From UBA967 sp044375555 (GTDB lineage: Bacteria; Verrucomicrobiota; Verrucomicrobiia; Chthoniobacterales; Terrimicrobiaceae), in NCBI GenBank assembly GCA_044375555.1, contig JBILML010000009.1:19250-83249 (forward strand): a stretch of DNA of 64,000 nt. Direction: 5' to 3'. The notes under the pieces are model-generated. The model did not search any database. It was not told the DNA's origin and saw only the letters and a list, made by a program, of their open reading frames with translations. Each line of letters opens with the position of its first letter. The first letter of the stretch is position 1. This document shows positions 49,484 to 58,169 of this stretch, piece after piece. Position numbers and translations under genes: made by a program.

Positions 49484-49969
49484 GTGAGCAAGTCCGTGAT
49501 ACCGATTCAAATTCGCGCGCTGATCCCAACGAATGCCGGAACAGCCGTTTTTTTGGGAAACGACGAAAAGGTTTTTACCATCTACATCGACCAGACGATC
49601 GGCCATGCCATCAACCTCTATCTGAACGACGCAGAGAAAGAGCGTCCACTTACTCATGACCTGCTCGCCAATGTCCTCACGGCGCTCGGCGGCAAGGTCG
49701 AGCGGATCATCATTAATGATTTTAAAAGCGGAGTCTTCTACGGCCGCCTGATCATCACAGCCGAGAATGAACTCCAGCAGCGCAAGATCGTGGAACTCGA
49801 CGCGCGCTCGAGCGATTGCCTGGCGATGGCCGCGCTTCAAAAAGCCCCGATCTATGTGAGCGAAGTCGTGTGGGAAGAGGTCGAGGACACGGCGCAGATT
49901 CTCGAGAAACTCCAAAAGAGCACCCCCGAGCCGGAGGAAACCGAGGGCGGCGAGGAGCCCGAGGATTGA
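49484..49969 (+). CDS. Bifunctional nuclease (BFN/DUF151) family protein
   Basis: 161 residues from GTG 49484. The BFN domain has VFLGNDEKVFTIYIDQTIGHAINLYL (about 22-47), RPLTHDLLANVLTALGGKVERIIINDF and the conserved ELDARSSDCLAMAALQKAPIYVSE. The acidic C-terminal tail is Glu/Pro-rich. A plant and archaeal member has shown DNase/RNase activity; the role in bacteria is unclear. It lies 67 bp after purK. Confidence 0.88.
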   Translation: MSKSVIPIQIRALIPTNAGTAVFLGNDEKVFTIYIDQTIGHAINLYLNDAEKERPLTHDLLANVLTALGGKVERIIINDFKSGVFYGRLIITAENELQQRKIVELDARSSDCLAMAALQKAPIYVSEVVWEEVEDTAQILEKLQKSTPEPEETEGGEEPED

Positions 49970-49978
49970 TCCAGAAAA

Positions 49979-50011
49979 TTAACCACAGAGGACACAGAGA
50001 GCACGGAGTTG
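49979..50011. repeat. Dispersed ACCACAGAGGACACAGAG-type repeat
   Basis: Sequence TTAACCACAGAGGACACAGA, running on to GAGCACGGAG, in the gap between the BFN gene and the convergent permease. The phrase belongs to a well-known set of short repeats scattered between genes in many environmental bacteria. No structure or gene is implied. Confidence 0.6.
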
Positions 50012-50018
50012 GATTGAT

Positions 50019-50981
50019 CTACTCGAGGCGAACCCTCGGATCGACCACTGCGTAGAGAAGGTCGGAAACCAAGTTCCCGACCAGCACCAGCGCGGCGACG
50101 ATGAAGTTCAGCGCCACCAGCGTCGGGTAATCCCGCTCGAGAACGGCCTCGTAGCCGAGACGCCCCATTCCGGGATACGCGAAAATTGTTTCCACAATCA
50201 CCGAGCCGCCAATCAGCGCGGGCAGGAGTCCGCCGATGCCGGTGATTAAGGGGCGGATCGAATTTCGCAGGGCGTGTTTGTAGAAAATCGTGTCGTCATC
50301 GAGTCCCTTAGCCCTCGCGGTGCGGATGTAGCCTTCGTGCAAAGTCTCGAGCATGCTGGCCCGGATGTAGCGGGACTGCACCGCGATGCCGCCGAGCGAG
50401 AGGATGGTGGCGGGGAGCGCGATGTGCCACACGCGGTCGAGCCACATTGAGGGAGCATTTGGGAAGGCGATCCCGAACGATTGCATTCCCAGCACGGGAA
50501 TCCCGCCGAATTTGACCAATCCGATGATCGCCAGATTCGCGATCCAGAAAGTGGGAATGGCGATGAAGAGAAACACTCCGAAGGAAACGATGGTGTCCGG
50601 TGTGCGGCCGGCATTCCTCGCGCAATAAATGCCGATCAGCATTCCGAAGGTGAGCGAGAGCCCGATGGCGGCGACATTGAGGATCACGGTGGCGGGCAGG
50701 CGCTCGAGGATGCGGCCCAGCACGGGGCGGTCGTCTTTGATGCTGCGCAACTCGCCGGTGAAGAGGTCGCGCATGTTGAGCCAGTATTGTTCGTGGAGCG
50801 GGCGGTCGAGGTGGAATTTTTTGCGGAAAGCCTCCTTCACCTGCGGCGTGATTTTGGGATTCAACTCACCCCACGGATACGGACTGCCCGGCGCCAGCGT
50901 GATCATGAAAAACGAAACCAAGCTGATGCAAAAAAGCAGGAACGCGCTGATCAGAAGTCGGCGGACGAGGAAGTTCAGCAT
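50019..50981 (-). CDS. Dipeptide/oligopeptide ABC transporter permease (DppB/OppB type)
   Basis: Inner-membrane permease of 320 residues from ATG 50981 (MLNFLVRRLLISAFLLFCISLVSFFMITLAPGSP). Six membrane segments are likely. The ATPase-contact EAA loop reads RTARAKGLDDDTIFYKHALRNSI, and VETIFAYPGMGRLGYEAVLERDYP is typical. The usual partners (second permease, two ATPases, binding protein) are absent on either side, which is unusual for this family. An in-frame ATG at 51071 would overlap the divergent gene. Confidence 0.92.
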   Translation of the reverse strand: MLNFLVRRLLISAFLLFCISLVSFFMITLAPGSPYPWGELNPKITPQVKEAFRKKFHLDRPLHEQYWLNMRDLFTGELRSIKDDRPVLGRILERLPATVILNVAAIGLSLTFGMLIGIYCARNAGRTPDTIVSFGVFLFIAIPTFWIANLAIIGLVKFGGIPVLGMQSFGIAFPNAPSMWLDRVWHIALPATILSLGGIAVQSRYIRASMLETLHEGYIRTARAKGLDDDTIFYKHALRNSIRPLITGIGGLLPALIGGSVIVETIFAYPGMGRLGYEAVLERDYPTLVALNFIVAALVLVGNLVSDLLYAVVDPRVRLE

Positions 50982-51064
50982 GGGCGTCGAGGATTGAAGC
51001 ACGACTGCCCGTCCGCCGCAACGCGCAGCCTTGAAGTCGCGTTGGCATTCGCTAGCCTGCGGAC

Positions 51065-51457
51065 ATGGCACGCAAGAAAAGTTCCTCCCGCTCGAAGAGC
51101 CTCCTCCCCATCGCCGCAGGTTTTTTTGTGCTCATCGCACTGGGTTTCGTGTTTCTCGGTTCCAAAGACAAATCGACCCACCGCACCGTTCCCGCATTGG
51201 ATGTTGCGGGTTACTTGCAAAATTCGAACAGCCTTCGCGGGAATACCTACAAACTCGAAGGCAAAGTCGCCGAATCCCTCGCGTGGTCGCCCGACTCCGG
51301 CCGCCTCATCGCCATCGAGGTGGACAACGAAATCATCCCCGTGCTCGTGACCGCCGACTTCAACGAAATGAACATCCAAAAGGAACAGCGCCTCGTGTTT
51401 CTCGTGGCGGTCGATGAAAAAGGAATCCTCCGCACCCGAAAGGTCGAAAAATCATGA
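51065..51457 (+). CDS. Small membrane-anchored protein, unknown function
   Basis: 130 residues. A Lys/Ser/Arg-rich cytoplasmic start (MARKKSSSRSKS) is followed by one membrane segment (about 13-31, LLPIAAGFFVLIALGFVFL) and a small beta-rich extracytoplasmic domain (YKLEGKVAESLAWSPDSGRLIAIEVDNEIIPVLV), perhaps OB-like. Not recognised. It overlaps the next gene by ATGA, so they are coexpressed. The 83-bp gap to the divergent permease carries the promoter. Confidence 0.7.
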   Translation: MARKKSSSRSKSLLPIAAGFFVLIALGFVFLGSKDKSTHRTVPALDVAGYLQNSNSLRGNTYKLEGKVAESLAWSPDSGRLIAIEVDNEIIPVLVTADFNEMNIQKEQRLVFLVAVDEKGILRTRKVEKS

Positions 51458-53499
51458 GCCTCCGCCTTGCATTTCCTCTCACTTGCCTGCTCGCGATCCT
51501 TCCCGCGATAGCTCAGGACTCCTCCCGCCCCCCGCAAATGAACGAGGGATTCATCGGCCGCGATGTTCCGGCGTTTGACCCCGGCAGCGATGTCATGAAT
51601 TACGACGGGAAGATTTGGAACATCAACAACAACCGCCTCCTCCGCGCGCGTTTTGAAAAATACCTCAATGCCCCTGCCGCCACGAGCGAGGCCGATGTGG
51701 CGTATCGCCAGACGATCGACCGCATCCTCGATCTCCTTTCCCCCGGCAAAGCCTCGCCGCAAAATATCGAGACCGCCTTTTCCCTGTTGAAAAAGGCCTC
51801 CGAATACCGGGATGACGCCAACCTCTGCCGGACGATGTCCGACGCGATCCACTCCGCGCGCCAGAGCCTCGAAACGATTGCCAAGCTCCAACGAGACAAT
51901 GCCAAGCTGGAAAAGGAACTCGGCCAGGCCGAATGGAACAACCAGATGGCGGCGCAAAACCGCATCCTCAACTCCCCCACCGGCACCAATGTCTCCCAGT
52001 TGGCTCAGGAGAACATCAAGATCGAGCGCGACGCCCGCATGGCCTCGACAAAGCGCAAACTCTCCGACATCGGGCAAACGATCCAAAACAATAAGCTCCG
52101 CATCGCCTCGCTCGAACTCACCACGAAAGGCCACCTCCAGGCGCTTATCATGCAGTATTTCGCCACGCGGCGGTTCGAGCATGTGATCATTGCCAACCGC
52201 TTCTACCGCGCCATTTACAAGGACGGCGACAACTCGATCGAGGTTTACAAGAAAATGGTCGACTCCCTGCCGGTGAACAAAGATGCCGGGCAGGCCAAAC
52301 TGAATGCCGAACTCGACCCGCGCGTCTCGGGCTCGCAAGGCGTCCTGGATCAGCAAACCTCCACCGGAGCGGGAGCCGATGGGAAGGGGACAAATGTCAT
52401 TATTAACAACAACTCCGGCGGTGGCAGCCGCACCGGCAGCTCCTTCGCCGCCAGCGGTGCGAAGATGGGACTCGAAAACATCGGCGTGGAAAGCCTCACC
52501 GGCGGCGCGGCGACCGCAGCCCAAAGCATCAGCAAGCTCGTGAGTTCCCTCAGCCAGATCGACAGTCTCGCCAGCGAGGCGATTCGCGATGTGAACGAGG
52601 GCGTCGAGGCCTACAAATACCTCCTCGAGCAGGGCGAACTCCAGAGCGCCACCGAACGCCTCGCCGAAACTTTTGCTCTCGGGGAATACATGCCCAGCGT
52701 CCGACTCCTCTCGCGCGATGACAAACGGCGCGCCTTGGAATTCACACGCAAGAGCAACGAACTCCTCGCCGCGCTGGAAGTGAACGATCTCACGCGCGCC
52801 GAAAAACTCGTGCCCGAACTGGAAGAGATCGCGAAGGATTTCGACCCCAGCAAGCCGCTCGCGAAGGTCGAAACGGCGAAGACCATCAGCGCGATGCACC
52901 TCGCCAAAGCCCGCACCGCTGCGGTTTCGGGCGACAAAGGAACCATGGAAAAGGAACTCCGCGCCGCCGCCGAGATTTGGCCGCGCAACCCCGCGCTGGC
53001 GGAGGTGGGGAACACGATCTTCACCCAGTCCGATGTGCAGCAACAGGCGATGAATGATTTCGACCGGTTGCTTCAACAGAACAACCACCGGCAGATTTTC
53101 GAGGACCGGATGCGCTTCATCGCCGCCGCCGCGCTTTATCCCGAGAAGCAAAAACAACTCGGCGAGGTTTTGGAAAAAATGACGTTGGTCGAGTCGGCCA
53201 TCGTGAAAGCGCAGGAGATTTCGAAACGCGGCGATCCCGCCGGGGCGTGGGAAAGTGCGGAGTCCGCGCGGAAGGAATTCCCCGATGACAACAAGCTCAA
53301 CCAACTCCGTGCCGACCTCACCACGCAGGCTTCGGAGTTCGTGCAGGCGATCAACCGTGCGGAGGATTTCGAGAAAAAGGATCAGCCCGGCTCCTCACTC
53401 GCCTGGTATCTCAAGGCGCGACAGATTTACCCCGCCAGCACCTTTGCGAAGGCGGGTATTCAGCGGCTAGGCCAGCAAGTCCTGCCCGACGCGAAGTAG
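51454..53499 (+). CDS. Large secreted helical-repeat protein, unknown function
   Basis: 681 residues with signal peptide (MSLRLAFPLTCLLAILPAIAQD, cleavage near 21). The mature protein is helical: a coiled-coil-prone stretch (about 130-225), a Gly/Ser/Asn-rich linker (about 290-335, with INNNSGGGSRTGSS), then TPR-like helical repeats to the end (AESARKEFPDDNKLNQL; SLAWYLKARQIYPASTFAKAGIQRL). Probably a periplasmic scaffold. Not recognised. It is coupled to the small membrane protein upstream and followed 3 bp later by an NYN nuclease gene. Confidence 0.75.
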   Translation: MSLRLAFPLTCLLAILPAIAQDSSRPPQMNEGFIGRDVPAFDPGSDVMNYDGKIWNINNNRLLRARFEKYLNAPAATSEADVAYRQTIDRILDLLSPGKASPQNIETAFSLLKKASEYRDDANLCRTMSDAIHSARQSLETIAKLQRDNAKLEKELGQAEWNNQMAAQNRILNSPTGTNVSQLAQENIKIERDARMASTKRKLSDIGQTIQNNKLRIASLELTTKGHLQALIMQYFATRRFEHVIIANRFYRAIYKDGDNSIEVYKKMVDSLPVNKDAGQAKLNAELDPRVSGSQGVLDQQTSTGAGADGKGTNVIINNNSGGGSRTGSSFAASGAKMGLENIGVESLTGGAATAAQSISKLVSSLSQIDSLASEAIRDVNEGVEAYKYLLEQGELQSATERLAETFALGEYMPSVRLLSRDDKRRALEFTRKSNELLAALEVNDLTRAEKLVPELEEIAKDFDPSKPLAKVETAKTISAMHLAKARTAAVSGDKGTMEKELRAAAEIWPRNPALAEVGNTIFTQSDVQQQAMNDFDRLLQQNNHRQIFEDRMRFIAAAALYPEKQKQLGEVLEKMTLVESAIVKAQEISKRGDPAGAWESAESARKEFPDDNKLNQLRADLTTQASEFVQAINRAEDFEKKDQPGSSLAWYLKARQIYPASTFAKAGIQRLGQQVLPDAK

Positions 53500-53502
53500 C
53501 CG

Positions 53503-53997
53503 ATGAAGCGCCGGATTTTGCTCGTGGATGGCCACAGCGTCATTTTCGCCTGGCCGGATCTCGCCGAAATCCACCAGCGCAACACGGCCGCCGCCCGGGA
53601 AAACCTCATCCGGCGTTTGACTGGGCTCCAAGACTCGACGGAATGGGAAGTCGCCGTGGTCTTCGACGGACGCGGCGCGAAAGCTTCGAGCGATTCCGTT
53701 CCCCACGGCATCGCGGTCTTTTACTCCAAGTCCGGCCAAACCGCCGACGAAATCATCGAGCGGCTTGCGGCGAAGTATTCAGCGACCTGCGAGGTAACCG
53801 TCGCTACCGATGACCACATGGAGCGCACGACCGTGGAAGCCCTCGGAGGCATGAGCATGTCGACGGAGCAACTTCTCTCCGAAACCAAAAGCGCCGGAAG
53901 CGCCTTGCGCGAACGAATCCAAAACCTCAGCTCAAGGAGAGTGGGCGTCCCGCCCACCAGGATGAAACAAAGTGGGCGGGACGCCCACGCTCCTTGA
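53503..53997 (+). CDS. YacP-like NYN-domain predicted ribonuclease
   Basis: 164 residues with a PIN-like NYN fold: RILLVDGHSVIF at the start (first catalytic Asp), WEVAVVFDGRG, and VTVATDDHMERTTVEALGG with further acidic residues. YacP/Rae1 homologues cleave RNA, in Bacillus on the ribosome. The last 20 or so codons are written by one arm and the loop of a near-perfect 27-bp inverted repeat (53931-53998), so the C-terminus has been remodelled by a repeat. It is the third gene of the 51065-53997 unit. Confidence 0.85.
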   Translation: MKRRILLVDGHSVIFAWPDLAEIHQRNTAAARENLIRRLTGLQDSTEWEVAVVFDGRGAKASSDSVPHGIAVFYSKSGQTADEIIERLAAKYSATCEVTVATDDHMERTTVEALGGMSMSTEQLLSETKSAGSALRERIQNLSSRRVGVPPTRMKQSGRDAHAP

Positions 53998-53998
53998 G
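53931..53998. repeat. 27-bp inverted repeat (REP-like), likely bidirectional terminator
   Basis: Arms 53931-53957 and 53972-53998 are complementary at 26 of 27 positions, with a 14-base loop. The core is GTGGGCGTCCCGCCCAC. It lies between two convergent genes and overlaps the end of the NYN gene. The GCGTCCCGCC core is shared with the repeat at 58110-58128. Confidence 0.9.
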
Positions 53999-54001
53999 GG
54001 C

Positions 54002-54292
54002 TTACATCCGGTTGTAAAGATCGCCGAGGACCCAGACGGATCCGCCAATCATGATGAACAGGATGAGCCCTGTGAACATGACCAGTTGGAGATCTTCCTT
54101 CTGCTGGCCTTTGTAGGAAAGGTGCAGGAAGAAGCGCAGATGCACGATCAGTTGCAGAAGCGCACAGAGGATGAGGGCGAAAAAACTGATCTTCCCGCCC
54201 ACAGTCGCCACGAGGGTGAAGGGGATGATCGTGAGCACTATGGCCAGCACAAAACCGATCACATAATGACGAAATTCTTTGGATTTTTCCAT
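54002..54292 (-). CDS. cyoD: Cytochrome o ubiquinol oxidase subunit IV
   Basis: Small three-helix membrane subunit of a bo3-type oxidase, 96 residues. KEFRHYVIGFVLAIVLTIIPFTLVA opens helix 1; LIVHLRFFLHLSYKGQQKEDLQLVMFTGLILFIMIGGSVWVLGDLYNRM matches the CyoD family. It helps assembly of subunit I. It follows cyoC directly (overlap of 1 bp). Confidence 0.94.
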   Translation of the reverse strand: MEKSKEFRHYVIGFVLAIVLTIIPFTLVATVGGKISFFALILCALLQLIVHLRFFLHLSYKGQQKEDLQLVMFTGLILFIMIGGSVWVLGDLYNRM

Positions 54293-54933
54293 CAGAGTAG
54301 TCCTCCCAAAAAGACGAAGCTAAAGATGGCGATCCAGACCACATCGAGGAAATGCCAGAACACCGCCCAGCGGAGCAGGGTCAACTTCCAGCGGAGATCG
54401 ACACCCCGAACCAGAATCCCGGCGACAATCACGAGACACCAGATAAGACCACCGGTGACATGCAGACCGTGGAGTCCAACCAGGGACCACAAGGCGGAGA
54501 GGTAACCGCTGCGCGTCGGAGGTCCCCCGGCGGCCGCCATGGAGATGAAGTCGGAAATCTCACGATAAAGGAATCCGCACCCGAGAAGGACGGTGATCAG
54601 GAGCCAAAAAACCAATTTTTTGGTGCTGGCACCCCGGGCGCCGTGTTCCTGCTTCAGGGTCAAGACCGCCATTCCGCTGGTCAAACTCGAGAGGAGAAGG
54701 AAGGCGGTTTGCCAGGCGACGCTTCCAAGGTCGAAGAGTTCCTTGGGGCCGGGGCAACACATCAGAGGTGCTGTGGTGGCGAAGACGGCAAAAAACATCC
54801 CGAAGGTCACCAGGTCGCTCATCATGAAAACCCAGAACCCGAAGACGGATGTCTCCGCCTCGAGGTGGTCGTCGCCGTGCTCTTCGCCCAGATTCAGGCC
54901 GGGGTGGAGGGATTGTCTGGTCGAGGAACTCAT
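54292..54933 (-). CDS. cyoC: Cytochrome o ubiquinol oxidase subunit III
   Basis: Five-helix membrane subunit, 213 residues from ATG 54933 (MSSSTRQSLHPGLNLGEEH). FGFWVFMMSDLVTFGMFFAVFATTAPL, SSLTSGMAVLTLKQE and GLHGLHVTGGLIWCLVIVAGI are typical. An upstream ATG at 54984 lies in cyoB. Overlap with cyoB is 4 bp. Confidence 0.95.
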   Translation of the reverse strand: MSSSTRQSLHPGLNLGEEHGDDHLEAETSVFGFWVFMMSDLVTFGMFFAVFATTAPLMCCPGPKELFDLGSVAWQTAFLLLSSLTSGMAVLTLKQEHGARGASTKKLVFWLLITVLLGCGFLYREISDFISMAAAGGPPTRSGYLSALWSLVGLHGLHVTGGLIWCLVIVAGILVRGVDLRWKLTLLRWAVFWHFLDVVWIAIFSFVFLGGLL

Positions 54934-57011
54934 GGGTTTGTGATGATGTCGGGACGGGCCAGCCCTTGGTTTGCCTCTTTGCACTCATCGTCGCGCGTGA
55001 CGCCCACGCTCTCGCGGGCCGCTCGCCGCCAGGCTTCATCGATCTCACGGACCTCGGCGGCGGGGATGATTCGATTTCTTTGAGGCAGAAACGCGTAAGT
55101 GATGGCTGTCGCGATGGCGCCGAGGAGGGAGGCGATGGCCAACCACCACATGTGCCAGACCAAGCCGAAGCCGAACCCGGAGGCCATAACCATAATGATG
55201 AAGCCGTAGTAGGTGTTTGCTGGCATCTCGATGTCGTCGTATTTCTCGATCGGTTGGTAGGCCGTGCCCTTTTCCTTGGCGTCATGGAAGGCATCCCGGC
55301 CTTCAACTTTGGGCAGAACCGCAAAATTCCAATCGGGAGCCGGCGCGGGGGTCCACCACTCGAGAGTTCGGCCATCCCAAGGATCACCGAAGGGAACCGC
55401 CAATTTCTTCCGGTTTAAAACGCTCATCAGGATTGTCAGGAGCACGAAAAGAAAGGCGAGACCAAGAATGAGCGCGCCGATTCCCGAGACAACCATCCAT
55501 GGGACAAGGTCCGGATCCTGGTAGGCGACCGTTCGCCTGGTCATCCCCATCATTCCGACTTTGTAGAGGGGAAGGAAGGCCAGTGAGAAACCGACCGCCC
55601 AAAGAATTGCGGTGATGCGGGAGTAACTCTCGATGAGTCGGAACCCGTAAATTTTTGGGAACCAAATGTGAATGCCCGCGAGAATTCCGAATAGAACTCC
55701 GGGAATGATCACATTGTGAAAATGGGCAACCAGAAAGAGGCTGTTGTGCAGTTGGTAATCCAAGGTTGGGCTCGCAAGGACCACCCCGCTCAGGCCGCCA
55801 ATGGTGAAGAGGACGAAAAACCCGCAGAGGTAGATCATCGGTGCTGTGAACCGGATCCGCCCGCCCCAAAGTGTCGCCAGCCAATCGTAGATTTTCACCC
55901 CCGTCGGGATCGCAATCAGAAGCGTCGCCACTCCAAAGGCGGCGTTCACCGTCGCAGATTGACCCATGGTGAAGAAGTGGTGCAGCCAGACCATGAAGGA
56001 GAGAACGGCGATGCACATCGTGGCCGAAACAATCCCAGTGTAGCCGTAAAGACGCTTCCCGGAATAGGTGGAAGCGATTTCCGACATCACCCCGAAAGCC
56101 GGAAGGATGAGGATGTAAACCTCCGGGTGGCCGAACATCCAGAATAGGTTGATGAAGTTCATCAAATTCCCGCCCATGTCGTTCGTGAAAAAGTGGAAGC
56201 CGAGGAAGCGGTCGAGCCCGAGCATGGCGCAGCAGGCTGTGAGCGGTGGCATCGCAAAGATCAGCAGGATGGAGGTGCAGAGAGCCGTCCATGTGAACAG
56301 CGGCATCCTCATGAAATTCATCCCCGCCGTGCGCATCTTGTAGATGGTCACAGCAAAGTTGACCCCGGTGAGGGTGGAGCCAATGCCAGAAATCGCGACG
56401 GAGAGAATGTAATAGTCGGGGCCGACTCCAGGATTGACCAAGCGACCGGTGAAAGAAGGGTAACCGGTCCACCCACCTGTCGAAAACTCACCGACCATCA
56501 GCGAGATCATGAAAAGAAATCCGCCGGCCGCCGTGAGACCCAGGCTGATTTGATTGAGCTTCGGAAAGGCCACATCCCTCGCACCGATCTGCAAGGGGAC
56601 GACGATATTGATCAGGCCGATCAGGAAAGGCATCGCCACGAAAAAGATCATGTTGGTGCCGTGAGTCGTGAAAAGCTGGTTGAAGTGATCCGAGGAGAGG
56701 AACCCGCCATTGAGGCCGACCGCTTGGTTCGCCCGCATCAGCATGCCCTCGACCACTCCGCGGAACAACATAATCACCGCGAAGATGATATACATCGTGC
56801 CGATTTTTTTGTGATCCACACTTGTCAGCCATTCGCAAAAAAGCGGCTTCCACCACTTCATCCAAGTCAGAAGAGCGACAATCATCACTCCCCCGACCGG
56901 CATCATGGCCGCTGCACTGGCGGTGATGAAGGTGTTGATGTTTGGTTGTTCGACCGCCTGAACGAGGATGATCGAGTCCCAAGTTAATCTGCCAAAAAGC
57001 GCTTCGAGCAT
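54930..57011 (-). CDS. cyoB: Cytochrome o ubiquinol oxidase subunit I
   Basis: Catalytic heme-copper oxidase subunit, 693 residues with about 14-15 membrane helices. Copper and heme ligands are visible in GHPEVYILILPAFG, WLHHFFTMG and HNSLFLVAHFHNVI. The quinol-site region DHKKIGTMYIIFAVIMLFRGVVEGM has the conserved Arg, but Glu where E. coli has Asp75; the later SSDHFNQLFTTHG keeps the His and Gln. So it should be a proton-pumping quinol oxidase. The tail is hydrophilic. Confidence 0.97.
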   Translation of the reverse strand: MLEALFGRLTWDSIILVQAVEQPNINTFITASAAAMMPVGGVMIVALLTWMKWWKPLFCEWLTSVDHKKIGTMYIIFAVIMLFRGVVEGMLMRANQAVGLNGGFLSSDHFNQLFTTHGTNMIFFVAMPFLIGLINIVVPLQIGARDVAFPKLNQISLGLTAAGGFLFMISLMVGEFSTGGWTGYPSFTGRLVNPGVGPDYYILSVAISGIGSTLTGVNFAVTIYKMRTAGMNFMRMPLFTWTALCTSILLIFAMPPLTACCAMLGLDRFLGFHFFTNDMGGNLMNFINLFWMFGHPEVYILILPAFGVMSEIASTYSGKRLYGYTGIVSATMCIAVLSFMVWLHHFFTMGQSATVNAAFGVATLLIAIPTGVKIYDWLATLWGGRIRFTAPMIYLCGFFVLFTIGGLSGVVLASPTLDYQLHNSLFLVAHFHNVIIPGVLFGILAGIHIWFPKIYGFRLIESYSRITAILWAVGFSLAFLPLYKVGMMGMTRRTVAYQDPDLVPWMVVSGIGALILGLAFLFVLLTILMSVLNRKKLAVPFGDPWDGRTLEWWTPAPAPDWNFAVLPKVEGRDAFHDAKEKGTAYQPIEKYDDIEMPANTYYGFIIMVMASGFGFGLVWHMWWLAIASLLGAIATAITYAFLPQRNRIIPAAEVREIDEAWRRAARESVGVTRDDECKEANQGLARPDIITNP

Positions 57012-57012
57012 T

Positions 57013-57945
57013 TTACATTTCCATTCCCATCATGGGTTTATCCGATGCCGGCGGGAGGATGGATTTCTTGGGGTCGTAGGACGGACTGCCCGGTTGGCTT
57101 TCCGGAGTCATATCCTCGACCATGTAGCGGGCCAGCACCCGTTGAAAAATTTTCTTATCCCCGAGGACCATCTCAATCGGACCTTTTCGGTTCTCGATTC
57201 CGAGGGGTTTTTTAGCCTCCTCCGAGGTCCCCTGCATCGCCAGAATGGCATAAGTCTCGGCGGTGAGTGAGAGATCGCTCGATTGCGCTTTCTTCATCCG
57301 GGCCGCGTAGTCCTCCTTGGAAACCGAATAAACGACGAACTTCTGTTTCCAGAATCCGTCGCCGGTGAACTGGGTATTCATCCCTTGGGCCTCCCCCTGC
57401 TTGGCAGCCAGAAAGTTCAATTTCGTGGTCATGGCCGGCATGGCGTAGATTTGACCCACGATCGCCGAGATCTGAAGGCTCTGCATGACGGTGTCGGTCG
57501 TCAATGTCAACTCGACCGCTCGCCCCTCGGGCACGACCAACTCGTCCACCAAGGCAACCCCCTCGTCCGGATAGATGAAAATCCATTTCCAATCCAGGCC
57601 GATGACTTTGATTTGCAGCGGGTCTTTGCCGAGTTCCTTGTAGGGGTCGAGGCGAAAGGTCATCTTCCAAAGGCTGACCCCCATCAAAAAAACCACGAGA
57701 ATCGGCACGCCCCACATCAGGCATTCCAGAAGCCGGTTCGACTCCCAGTTCGGACGATATTTGCCCGACGGCTTGCTACGACGATAGCGCCACAGAATCC
57801 ACGGCGTGGCCAACAGGACGGGAACCACCGCGATCAATGTCAACAAAGTTACAATTTCCAGATGTTGCAACTGCGCGGACGCCACGGGCCCCATCGGCTG
57901 CAGAAAAGATTCCGCGACGGCTAGTTTGGTGGTTGGGTCGATCAT
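57013..57945 (-). CDS. cyoA: Cytochrome o ubiquinol oxidase subunit II
   Basis: Two N-terminal membrane helices and a periplasmic cupredoxin-like domain, 310 residues. The copper-A ligands of cytochrome c oxidases are absent, as expected for a quinol oxidase. Conserved blocks: VIGLDWKWIFIYPDEGVALVDELVVPEGRAVELTLTTDTVM and FTGDGFWKQKFVVYSV. No lipobox Cys is seen at the N-terminus. It is first in cyoABCD; heme O synthase cyoE is not in the window. Confidence 0.95.
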   Translation of the reverse strand: MIDPTTKLAVAESFLQPMGPVASAQLQHLEIVTLLTLIAVVPVLLATPWILWRYRRSKPSGKYRPNWESNRLLECLMWGVPILVVFLMGVSLWKMTFRLDPYKELGKDPLQIKVIGLDWKWIFIYPDEGVALVDELVVPEGRAVELTLTTDTVMQSLQISAIVGQIYAMPAMTTKLNFLAAKQGEAQGMNTQFTGDGFWKQKFVVYSVSKEDYAARMKKAQSSDLSLTAETYAILAMQGTSEEAKKPLGIENRKGPIEMVLGDKKIFQRVLARYMVEDMTPESQPGSPSYDPKKSILPPASDKPMMGMEM

Positions 57946-58079
57946 CGAAAAACGGTGAAGCTTTTATTCGTCTTGCCTGATGTCTGCGAGTGAAAAGTGG
58001 CTGATTGGAAAAAAATTATGGGCTGAGTGGTCGAGATAGTCGAAAAAGGGCAGCGAATTTTTTAAGGCTCTAATGTAGG

Positions 58080-58151
58080 TCAGGCGCCTGACATTGATGG
58101 AATGACTCTCGCAGGCGGGACGCCTGCGCTACATTCCATCGGGACGCCTGA
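58080..58151. repeat. Nested inverted repeat (REP-like)
   Basis: Three nested arm pairs: TCAGGCG 58080-58086 with CGCCTGA 58145-58151; GATGGAATG 58096-58104 with CATTCCATC 58132-58140; CGCAGGCG 58110-58117 with CGCCTGCG 58121-58128. It lies between the SDR stop and the upstream region of cyoA, where it could stop transcription from the SDR. The rest of the 57946-58169 gap has no other clear feature. Confidence 0.8.
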
Positions 58152-58169
58152 TCCTCCGAGGTTGTTTTA

